From positions 35,232,001 to 35,296,000 of the forward strand of contig CM074861.1 in the NCBI GenBank assembly GCA_037501455.1: DNA of 64,000 nt, given 5' to 3'. The notes beneath the pieces are model-generated. The model was not told where the DNA came from. It saw only the letters and a list, made by a program, of their open reading frames with translations, and searched no databases. This document shows positions 24,521 to 35,001 of the stretch, in pieces (position 1 is the stretch's first letter; every line of letters starts with the position of its first letter). A program made the translations under genes and the position numbers. The stretch comes from Lantana camara. Its lineage: Eukaryota > Streptophyta > Magnoliopsida > Lamiales > Verbenaceae.

Positions 24521-24683
24521 ATGCCCCCCACCGTCCGCCTGCCGCTAGCGCTACTGTCGGCCTGCCGCTGTCCCTCCACAACATCTCTGCTCTCTGCGTC
24601 CCATTTCTCCACCATCTCGCGCCAGCGCCACCTCATTGTCCGCTGCTTCTATTCATCACAGCAGCAAATTGACAAGTCCACTG
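24521..24683 (+). pseudogene. Probable captured first exon of a mitochondrial protein gene
   Basis: An ATG in good context (CCGCCACC before it) opens about 54 codons rich in R, S, L and A with almost no acidic residues, and containing RCFYSS, which resembles a plant mitochondrial presequence cleavage site. It ends at a GT donor (CTG|GTAAAC). Composition is far more GC-rich than the surrounding element. I infer a captured host exon, as in Pack-type DNA elements. The donor gene is not identified, and a chance open frame is possible. Confidence 0.5.
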
Positions 24684-25363
24684 GTAAACCTCCTCTGTCG
24701 AACAGTGCATTGTAGTTTCGAAAGGGCACTTTCGTAGTAGTTCCTTTTAAAGTGCATGCCCTCCCTCGATATCATTACCTTGCTGCTTCTCCGGTGTCCC
24801 GCGTCGCTTTTTTCTCTCCGTGCCACCTCCCATCACCTTGCCACCACCACAACTAGGGGTGGGCATTTTCGGTCGGGTTTCGGGTACCCGACCCGATCTG
24901 ATCGGGTAGCAAATTACGGGTAAAACAGGTTTCGGGTCGGGTACCCGATACCCGACATAAAAATTGGGTCGAATTTTGGGTTGAAAAAATCTACCCGATC
25001 GAGTACCCGAAACCCGACTTTAATATAATATTATATATATATATATATGTATATATATATTATATATGTATATAATTATATAACATTATATAATTCCCTA
25101 AATAGAAAACAGAGTTCAGCATATGCCCTAAACGGCTAAACAGAAAACCCCAATTCCCAACCCCACTACACCCCGCCCTTCTCCCACACGGCGACACCAC
25201 CGACGCGACGACACCACTGCTTCACCGACACCACCAACGCGGCGACTTCTCCAACATCACAACTTCAGTTCAAGTGAGTTATAAAGTTTGGGTTTTTCAT
25301 TTTTTTCTTCTTCGCAAGATGTAAATTCTGAAATTGATAATTGAAAGTTGATATTTTTTATAG

Positions 25364-26947
25364 ATGAGTAGTCTGGCATTTCAAAATCCTGAAATTGCAA
25401 TTGAAGAAGAAAACTTTACGGACTATGAGAACTTTTGTGGTGTTGACTCTATGACGAGAGAAAAGGTTAGTAATCTGAATTTTGAAACTGATGATCGGAA
25501 TGATTTAAGTTGTGATATTGGAGATGGTGTTGATAAGGAAGAAGTGCCGAGTGGCCCAAGTCAATCCAAAAAACGAACTAGAAAAGAAGTGGCTTCTAGG
25601 TCTCAATTTTGGGAGCACTTTGTACAGTTCTTTTGTGATGAAGAGAAGATTCAAAAAGCTAAGTGTATATATTATCTTAGAATAATTAAGGCAAATCCGA
25701 AACAAAATGGAACAAAGACTCTCAAGAATCATTTTGAAGTATGTAAAAAACGACCTCATGAAGTTGCTACTAATCAAACCCGAATTGCATTTCAAACAAC
25801 TAAGGATGGTGATAAGGATGGAACTCTCGTATCTTGGAGATTTGAGCAAGATAAAACATGAGAAGCTATGAGTTATTGGTTGATTGTTGACGAGCTTCTT
25901 TTTAAAAAAACCATTGAAAATCCGGGATTTAGGCATTTTACGTGTGGTGCTTGTCCTATGTTTATAATTCCATGACGAAGGACTGTAACTAAGGATATAT
26001 ACAACTTGTATGTAAGTGAAAAGACGAAGTTAAAGTCCTTCATCAAGCATCACGCACAAAGTGTTTGCATCACTACCGATACATAGACGTCAATTCAAAA
26101 AGTTAATTATATGTGTCTTACGGTGCATTTTGTTGATGATGATTGGAATTTGCGAAAGAGGATCTTGAACTTTTGTCCTATTTTGGGACATAAAAGTGAG
26201 GAAGTTGGCAAGGGAGTTGAAAAGTGCTTACTTGATTGGGGCATCGACAAGGTTTATACAGTCACGGTTGATAATGCATCATCAAATGACGGTGTAATAG
26301 GATATTTGAAGAAAAGGTTAGATGCTAGGGGTACAAGCCTAATGGGTGGACAATATTTGGGCATGAGGTGCGTGACACATATTATTAATCTTATGGTGCA
26401 CGATGGGTTGAAGAACAAAGAAGAACATGATACTATTTGTCGGATTAGAGGTGCCATTAGATATATTAAGAACTCCCCCACTAGGTACAAAAAGTTTCAA
26501 GAGGCCATGGAATTTGAGAAAAATTGAAAGCAAAAAATTATTGAGTCTTGATGTACCTACTAGGTGGAATTACACCTACTTGATGTTGGAGTTGGCATTG
26601 TCTCTTTGGGAAGCTTTTGATCTTTACGTGGATATGGATCTTGGATATAAGAATGAGCTTTCAAATGCACAAAATATTGGCATCCCAAAGAATGGTGATT
26701 GGAATCGAGCCGAGCTTTATGTAAGTTTTTATCTCATTTCTACAAACTTATATTGTGTGTTTCCGGTTCACTATACGTTAAAGCTAACACGATTTTCCAT
26801 GAAAGTAACGTTGATATGCTTTTATGAGAATGGTTGGATAGTGAAGGTTGGGAATACGTGCAATGTCCGAGAATGAAGCAAAATTTTGATAAATATTGGG
26901 GTGCAATTGAGAAGATGAATTCAATTTTATATTTTGCGGTGATCCTT
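25364..26947 (+). pseudogene. hAT transposase, N-terminal and catalytic part (inner hAT)
   Basis: The ATG at 25364 directly follows an AG acceptor-like site. A BED-type zinc finger lies near 25600-25760, but the second cysteine of the CxxC pair reads tyrosine (KCIYY), so DNA binding is probably lost. The RNase H-like catalytic domain follows (TVDNASSNDGVIGYL near 26270; CVTHIINLMVHDGL near 26370; LDVPTRWN near 26549). Stops at about 25859, 25973 and 26085 and frameshifts near 26518 and 26720 break it. The reading stops at 26947 in the middle of the conserved VILDPR motif, where LTR B inserted. Confidence 0.9.
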
Positions 26948-28191
26948 TGTAACATCCCGACAGTTCGGACTTTCAGGTACGACGTAACGGGTGTGTTATT
27001 TGTGCATTTAATTATTTATTTTTGCAATTAATTGATATTTTAATGTTTATATGATTATTTGAATTTATATGAAATTATTTGTTTAAGTTATGAATTTGAA
27101 TTTTGAACGTTTATGCCTATACGCTTTGGAACTTGACCTATATGCATCCGATTTTAATTCCGATGTTTGTGAAACTTTGATATGTATGAAATACATGAGT
27201 TATGAATATGATTATATGCTCGTTATGTGATTTTGAATTTATTTGTTTTAGTTTTGGCTCGTTTTTATTTTTACGGGACCTAAAATGGGCTAAAGGGCAT
27301 TTAATGCACCTTGGGTTCCGGGGGGCGTAACTTGAGCATGGGAATTCGGATTCAAATTCTGGAAGAGGCTTTGGACTCGTAACGAGATTTGGGAGCTTTA
27401 TAATCTAACCTTATATTTTTATAAACTCATTTGGACCTTCGAAATTCCACCGAAACGAGCACCTTGTACCAAAGTGACACCCTTTGACTAGTCTTTGAGT
27501 TTGTGGGACCACTTTAACCCCAATTAAGCTTAAACCTTGACTTATATCACCTTGAGGTACCCCTCTCTCTTTCTTAAACCCATCCATTCGAACCTCCCTC
27601 ACCAAAGAAGAGAAAAGTTCAGCTCCAAGTGAAGAAAAAGAAGAGCCCATTGTCATCTTTGTGATTTTTGAACTCAATTCTCTTCCATACTCTTTCATAT
27701 CTTAAAGGTAGGTATACTTTTGAATTCTCCTCTCTTTTATTCTTCTTTTAATCCATGAAATTCATGATTTACATCAGATTTGATATGAGCTTGGAGATAT
27801 GCATGAATTGTAAGGGTTAGCTCTCATATTTGAAACCTTGTTCTAGCTTGAGTTTTGAGGTAATTTAATACATGTAAGCTGATCATATGAGCTTGTTAAT
27901 CTCAATTTTTGACACTTAACACTTGGTGGTTGTGTAATAAATGAATTGCCATTAAAGCCTTTGGAGAAATATTGAGTTTTTGAGCTTGAAACTTGACATA
28001 TAATCCTCTCTACTTGAACTGCTGCTGCTGTGTGGTTTTTAGAACTGAAATGATGAATTCTTGAGCTGAATCACATGTGTTTTTGTATGGCTATGAAGTG
28101 TATATGTTGCTCTACGTGTATGCCCTGTTTTGTAAGGTTTTAGGTCCATTTTCAGCTGCAAACATCGAAGGTATCAGTTTCCTGCAAGTAT

Positions 28192-28384
28192 GAACGCCCG
28201 TTCTGCCGCGGTGAAGGAAATGGATTGAACGGCCGTTCAGTCCATGGCTCCAGCTTCTGTACAGCTGAAGGACCGTTCAGCACTTGTGAAGAAAGGGACT
28301 GAATAGTTGTTCAGTCCCATTTCAGCCCCGGAGGAGTTTCTGTCCATACGAACACCCGTTCGTGGCTGGAATGAACGCCTATTC
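28192..28384. promoter_or_regulatory. Six GAACGGCCGTTC-type palindromes in LTR B
   Basis: Units start at 28192, 28227, 28267, 28301, 28350 and 28373. The second (28227-28238) is the perfect palindrome GAACGGCCGTTC; others are GAACGCCCGTTC, GAAGGACCGTTC and GAACACCCGTTC. Spacing is less regular than in A, C and D (35, 40, 34, 49, 23). Confidence 0.75.
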
Positions 28385-29290
28385 ACTCCCCTGCACTTGC
28401 TGCTGCATTTTTCTTTGGCTTCATTCATGCTTCATATATGTTGTTAACTTGTTGTTATGCATGTTATATCATTCGTTATGTGTTTATAACGTGATTTTGA
28501 TGCTTATATGCAAGATATGACCTAAGTGTTGAATTGTTTCATTTCATTTACATCATCTACATTAATATGCATGTACCGAGTATCTATTTGGTTCATATTG
28601 AGTCTAAGAGTGTCTTTTGTTGTTTGTTTTGTTCAGCGGACCCTCCCTTTGACGGCGAGGCTGCTCCCTAGGCATCCGTTGCCCTCTTTTGTCCCCACTA
28701 CACGTGTCTAAGGTGAGGTTTTGTTCTTTTAGCTAAATGACCTACAATCCTATGTGTTTTGAAGCCTCGCATGCGAGATACGTATATTGTACTATAGATA
28801 CGTGTATGATGTTGGGAATAGTGCCCTTAAAGCAGTTTTTATGCTTTACTATTTCATAGGCAATCACTTCTTTCTGTGCTTATTTATGTCTGTTTGGGTT
28901 TTGAACTCCCCTAATTCGATGAGGCCGTTAAGAACTTTGCCCTTATGGGAACGGCACATGAAAAAGTTCTTAACTCCATAGGCGAGGATTAGAAACTTCT
29001 CCAAGTCGATAAGTCCGACAAACAGTGGGAGTGTCAACCTTGACTTCGTTGAGACTTGTTTATGTGATTATGTCATTTTGGAAGGATCATTCAGTTTCAT
29101 GGAATGATAAGTGCATACGTTGATGCGTTCATAATACATAAGGGTGATTGTTACAAGAACTTCATCATTGAGATGTTCCACGTGAGAACATTCCTAAATG
29201 GGAAAGGAAGTCTCCTAGAAACTTCCAGATTAGGAAATATCTCACAGATCAATGACGTGATTAATAATCCTTAGACTTGAGATTCTGTAA

Positions 29291-32200
29291 TGTAACATCC
29301 CGATCGTTCGACCTTCCCAGGTATGCCTTCATGGGTGAGCTATGTGCGCTTTTAAGTATTTAATTATGTGAATTATGTGTTTATTATACTTTCTATGTGA
29401 TATATTTGAATTACTTGAACTTAATTGACCTTATGTGATTTATTTATACGTATTTGTCTTCTTTGCTTTGTTCTTGTTCCGTTCGTGTCCGTTTTCGTTT
29501 TCGATTTTTGTGACTACGTGTTATGCGTGACTTATGTATGTTATGTATGCGTCTTTGTGATTGTTACTTGTTTTTGAGTTCGTTTGATACGGTTTTGAAA
29601 CCGTTTTATGTTTTAGGGACATAAGGGCCTAACGAGCTTTAGCGCACCTTGTGTTCCGGAAGGCGTAACTTGAGCTCGGGAATTCGGATTCGAATTCCGG
29701 AAGATGCGTTAGACTCGTAACGAAGTAAGAAAGACAGAGAATCAAGATTCATATTTTTCTAAGCTCGTTTGATTCCCCGTTTTTCGACCGGACCGAGCCC
29801 CTTGCACCTTTAAGCCATCTTTTGACTTAATTGAGCTTTGTGGACCCCACTTAAACTTAACCAAACCCTTAACCATGACTTATACCATGGTTTAACACCC
29901 ATTTCAGCCCCTAACCCCAAGAGAACCGATCCATTTCTCTCTCTCCCTCAAGAATCGATCAGCTCCAAGGCAAGGAAGAAGGAAGAAACCCTTTTGGCCA
30001 TTCTTGATGATTTTGAGCTCCAATCTCCACCAAATCTTCTCAAATTCGAAAGGTAAGCTCATGATCGTATTCTACACTCTCTCTTCTCTCTTATGTGTGG
30101 ATTTGAGTTGATTTTATTGGTTGATTGATGAGATTGAGCAAGCATGTGAATAGTGGAGTTTGGATGAATTTGATGATTCTTGCTTCCTTCTTGATTCCCT
30201 TGAGTTTGGATGATTATATGTTGCTTCCATGACTTGATTCTAAGTGTTTATTGCATCTTGTTCCTTGGTAGTTGAGTTATGAGTGATTGGCCTTGGATGA
30301 GTGCTTGAGAATGGATGATATAGCTTGATGCATTCCCTCCCATTTTCTTGCCTTGTTTCTTGCATGTTTGGTGGTTGAAATTATTCCTACTTGTATGGCT
30401 TGGATATATGTTGGATTGGTTTTATTTTTTATGTATGTTAAGTGTGCTTTCTAAGGCATAAGAGACTCCCCAAGGCAAGAACCGAAATACCCTATTTTTC
30501 TTGCCAAAAAACGAAGTGTTGCTGCGTTTATTTTTCAGTCCCAAATGCATGACACGGCCGTGTCAAGCTCTTGACTTTGGGCCCTAAATTAATTTAAACC
30601 GGACACGGCCGTGTCCGATTCCTTTGCATTCTGGACGAGGCCATGTCCACCCAGTAGGTTTTGGCCGGGAGGAGTTTCTTTCGTCGTTTCGTTGCTTTTC
30701 GTTGGTTCTTCTTGCCTCGTTTATAATGTGTATGCATTATTAACTTGTAGTATGATATGCTAAGTTTGATCTTGTGGATTTATGGTATATTCTTTGCTCT
30801 CGATTATGAGATAGAACCTTATATGCCTTGAATGCTTCTATTTGACCTAATGTGCATTCATTTCGTATTCCTTGCATCATAAACATACATCCACATGTGC
30901 CGAGCGTCTAATGTGGTTCATATTGAGTCTAAGGTTATCTTTTGCCTTTGTTTTGCCTTTAGGTTCGTTCCTTGGTTGACGAGGTTGTCTTCTAGTCGTC
31001 CGACTTGCTTCCTTTGTTCCCGTTGCTTCTCGGAGGTGAGGTTTTCTTCCTTTTAGATAATATGACCTACAACCCTATGTGTTTTGAAGCCCGCATGCGA
31101 GTTATGTATACTATATGATAAATATGTGTATGATATGTATTTTGAGGGCTCGTCCCATTTTGTATAAGACTTTAAAAAGGTTTTATATGTATATAGCTCT
31201 ATTTTGATATTCTTATGGAAAGCTTTGAATATGTGTGAGTGCGTAGCGAGATTTGGCTTTGAAAGATAAGCTTTGAGATATGTTTGTGTAACTTTTGTAA
31301 TCTGTTTGGGGCCCGGAGTGTGGTAATCTCGGGTCGGCCGAGGGGTCGCCGAGCTCTTCCATCAACACCTCCATTTGAGAGTCTCACCCAACCTTAGGAG
31401 GTTGAGGAAGGGTGTTTCTCTTGAGCCGGCGGAGGCAACCGCCGAAGGATACAAGGTAGTAATTAAACCTTGTCACATTTCTGTGTATGGATAGCTAGGG
31501 CTTGCTACCCTTCTATCACCCGGAGTAGGTTGGATTGCGAATTATGTTTTGATTATGATTTATGTCTTTGATTATGAATGGAGTTTGGAAGGAGAACTCG
31601 TACTCGCCGAGTTAGTGTGATTATGTATAAATCTATGAAACGGGAATGGACTCTTAAATACTTAAAATTGGTTGTTTTGGCCTTTGGCCTTTAATCCCTT
31701 TTTTTCCTATATATTTATTATCACGGGAAATGATTTGGCTTGCAAAACCCATCCCCGGTTTATGGATTCTCTTCAAATTGTTAAGTGCTTTGCTCTATAT
31801 GTATATAGGGGTGCATGTGTTAGCCCCCTCACCAGTCTCTAGGACTGACCCTCGTTGCTTCTTCTCTTTTTCCCCTTTGATTTGAGCTTTGCAGGTACCC
31901 GGTTGGGAGTCTGGCTAAGCGGATGTTGTCTTTCGAGTCTTGGGAGTAGTTCGAGTCTTCGTAGAGTCCTTGCATTTGCATATTTACTTTCCCGCTTTGG
32001 TACTATGTATACATAATTATAAGCTATGTTTTGTAATTTGAAGCTTTGAATATTTCTTTTAGCCCGGGGTGGGCAAAGCATGTTGAAATATGTATATCTC
32101 TTCCTGAGCTTTTATATCTGTAATCGGTTATGTTAGTTGATCCTGTGGCTTCCGCATTTTCGATTTTATTTTGTGGCGCACTCTGTTCAGGGTCTAGACC

Positions 32201-32331
32201 GCCTAGCCTAGAATTGATTTTTGTTTGTCACCCGTTCGCCATGGTTTGATGCGGGGATGGAGTTCCCCTCTCGATACCCGTGTTGGACTATGGTGCGGGG
32301 GGTGTAGCGCCCTTCGCTCCGGGGTGTTACA
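29291..32331 (+). repeat. 5' LTR of family C element, 3041 bp
   Basis: TGTAACATCCCG to CGGGGTGTTACA. Candidate splice sites inside: donor AAAG|GTAAGC after 30052, acceptors at 30962 (TTGCCTTTAG) and 31894 (TTTGCAG). The short open frame 29838-30056 ends at the donor and recurs in the 3' LTR; it has no known domain. The LTR is 32 bp shorter than its partner because one palindrome unit is missing. Confidence 0.95.
30551..30648. promoter_or_regulatory. Three GACACGGCCGTGTC palindromes in 5' LTR C
   Basis: GACACGGCCGTGTC (30551-30564) and GGACACGGCCGTGTCC (30601-30616) are perfect palindromes. GGACGAGGCCATGTCC (30633-30648) is degenerate and 32 bp after the second. Confidence 0.85.
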
Positions 32332-32339
32332 TCTGTAAG

Positions 32340-32351
32340 TGGTATCAGAGC
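32340..32351 (+). other. Primer-binding site of family C element
   Basis: TGGTATCAGAGC, 8 bp after the LTR end, complementary to initiator tRNA-Met. Confidence 0.9.
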
Positions 32352-32553
32352 TCTAGGTTGCAAAACCGGAGCTCTAGCGTCGTGTTGGGTCTGTCTAGGT
32401 CCATCGGCTTAGGATTTTATGATTGTTTGCATTCATTCTCATCTCTTACGTGAATTACTTGAATTATTTGGCTTAATTATGTTAATAGTTCACATGAACA
32501 TGTACTGAACCCTGCACGCATCGATATTTTGGAATCATCTTTCTTATCTTAGG

Positions 32554-33684
32554 ATGAGTTCTTCGAATCAACATACTTTATCAAAAGGAAAACTAGAGAA
32601 ACAAGTTTCTTCGGTCTCAAAGAAGTTTGAAGACTTTAATCCACCGAAGTGGCTTGGGGGCGTTAGTATTGAAGCCGAGGAGTGGCTATCCGGGATATTG
32701 TGGATTTGGGGAAGTTGTTCGGGAACCTCACAAGAGAAAGTAAGATACACTTCCCGCTTACTACAAGGTGAAGCTTCAAAATGGTTCAAGCAAATAAAAT
32801 CATATCTAAAGAAGTCCGGAGAAGAGCTCCATTGGGAAAGGTTTATCCGAGAATTTTGCTACAAGTATATCCCTTCCAATGAATTGATTAGAAGATTTCA
32901 AGAATTTCTAGATCTTGAGCAAGAAGTGAAGATGATGGACGATCTTGTAATGGAGCTAGAAAACTCGAGAGCTAACCAAGATTGCCCCAAGGTCCGGAAA
33001 TATATACAAGGGCGTAGAGACGAGATTCAACAAGCTTTTCAAGATTCACCGGTGCAGGAATGGTCCGAGGAAGTTAGGAGAGTGATTCAAGACGAAATGG
33101 ATAAGCAAGGGAGGAGGTCTCATACTCTTAATATGGGACATGATCAAGGATCGAGTTCGAGCTCAAGCAAGAGGCCTATATTCCGAGAAGAAACCCAAGA
33201 ACTCTAAGATGTCGACTACACTAAGAAGCAGAAGAAACTTCAACTACTAAAGACGGATCCGGTACCTCTTTCGTTGGAGATAATTCGATGCTCTTATTGT
33301 CAAGGCCCTAATCACACCGAAGAAGTTTGCCGAAATAAGCTTGGTAGATGTTACAAATGCGGGGAACCGGGACATAAGGTGAACAGTTTCCCGAAGACTA
33401 GGAATCTAAGGATTACAAGAAGCCGTGATTCCAAGACTCCAAGCCCAATCCAAGTGGATATGATTGAAGAGGGAGAACGGGTTGTCAAGCTTGACACTAC
33501 CGCCATGGTGAAAGGTACATTAAACATTCATGGCACTACATACATGCATTTTATTTTAGTTGGTCTTACTTTCCTTTTCCTAGTTGCTCTCAGTGCTTAC
33601 GTGTTTTTGTTCTTACTTGTTTGCTTGTGGTTTTCCTTTTTCTTTCCTTTTGTGTTGGTTCTCTCTTTAGAGAGAGTTTGGTGA
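32554..33684 (+). pseudogene. gag: Gypsy-type gag with two zinc knuckles, one stop
   Basis: The capsid domain spans about codons 25-110 (AEEWLSGILWIW, then LLQGEASKWFKQI), matching Ty3/gypsy Retrotrans_gag. A TAA at 33205-33207 interrupts the frame, which then continues unchanged to 33684. The first knuckle, CSYCQGPNHTEEVC (about 33289), is complete; the second (CYKCGEPGHKVNSF, about 33349) has lost its last cysteine. After what resembles the lead-in to a protease, the frame runs into about 45 strongly hydrophobic residues (about 33541-33670) not expected in gag. Protease active-site DTG/DSG is absent. Confidence 0.88.
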
Positions 33685-34988
33685 GAAGAGTTTCGAGTGT
33701 TTGGTGAGTTGTGAGGGCCGAGCTTGTTCGGTGGTTGGTCCTTTTCCGGCAGTTGTTCTTGAAGGCGCCTAGTTTTGTTAAGGTAACGGTGTTACCGTTG
33801 ACGTGGGTTGTTGCTTTTAGGAGGTCCATTCGGGGCTCAACGGTATGTACGAGTGTTAGATAGAAGGCTAGCCCGTTGATATCCTTTGTAATAGTGGTTG
33901 GTAATTCCGGGACGGTGCGGTAAGTTTTGTGGCTTTTCTTTGGGTTAACCTAGAGACCGAGCCAAGCTTAAGGAGACAAAGGTCGAAGTAAGCCACCTTT
34001 GGTGTTTCTTTGAAGAGGGAATTCGTTTCCACCTAATAAGGACATCGAGGTTGTCGTGATCTTTATCCCGGAATTATTTTATGTTTGGAGTTTCTCTTCC
34101 GGTGGACTCTAGCGAGGTTGTTGGAGTTAAGTCGTAGTTGACAAGCTCTTAGAAGGTAATTTCATCCTTGTGAATATTTCTTTGTGGAGTATCTTAGTCC
34201 CATCTAAGAAGAAGGCGGGATTTAGGATGAATATATTACCGTGAGCTGCACAGGTTAACTGTGGAAGATAAATACCCTTTTAGTTTGCTTCGAGGAGTCG
34301 TTAGTCCTTCTTTAGTGTTCTGTGGTTTTGCTGAGTGTGGTTCCAGCAAGGGTATAGTTAACTACGCATTTTGGTAGAAGAACCGAGAATTGTCTCAGAG
34401 ATTAAGTCTCAAGTGTCGTCCCATGACATGAAAGACAAGGAAGAGGCATGGTTCGAGTGGATGAGGCTTTTGAAGAGAGTTACCTTGATTACACAAGGAT
34501 ACTCAAATTCTTCCGTTACGATCGAGGTACTAAGGAAGACTTTGGTTGTGCGTTGCTACGGAGGGTTGGAGCCTATGTCTCAAGAAGTGCTTAGTCACGA
34601 GACTAATTCCACTCATGGTTTAAAACTTGAAGAGCCGGTAATAGTGTTGGCACAAGAAGAGACATTGTAGACTTAGTGTAACAATGTCTAAAAGTGCTTT
34701 CGGTAGAAGACCGAACATCAAGAACCGGCAGTTTTCCCCCAACTACTTTTGAATTTTAATCAGAAGTGGGAGCAAACCAAAGTTTGCTAGGAATAAGGGG
34801 ATTCACTCGGATTTGGTGAGTACCACCGAGCAATCGGGACATGAGGAGTCTTCCTTATTTCTTATTAAGGAAGCAAGGTCCCGAGGAGTTGCAACTCTTG
34901 GATCAGAGTAGTGCAGCGGAAGCATGGAGTCGAGCTCGTTCAAGTGTCCTCTTAGGTCTCGCTTAGGACCTGAAGACTGGTCCTTTTG
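33685..34988 (+). other. Non-coding spacer replacing pol in family C element
   Basis: No pol motif was found in any frame. The open frame 34371-34670 (99 codons) has no domain I recognise. The sequence may be a remnant or captured DNA; its origin is not visible here. Confidence 0.7.
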
Positions 34989-35001
34989 AAGGAGGGGAGT
35001 T
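34989..35001 (+). other. Polypurine tract of family C element
   Basis: GAAGGAGGGGAGTT-type purine run directly before the 3' LTR start at 35002. Confidence 0.8.

Noticed and set aside
29838..30056. 72-codon frame conserved in both family C LTRs as a gene
   Set aside because: Identity follows from LTR duplication; no domain. Kept only as the stretch before a candidate splice donor.
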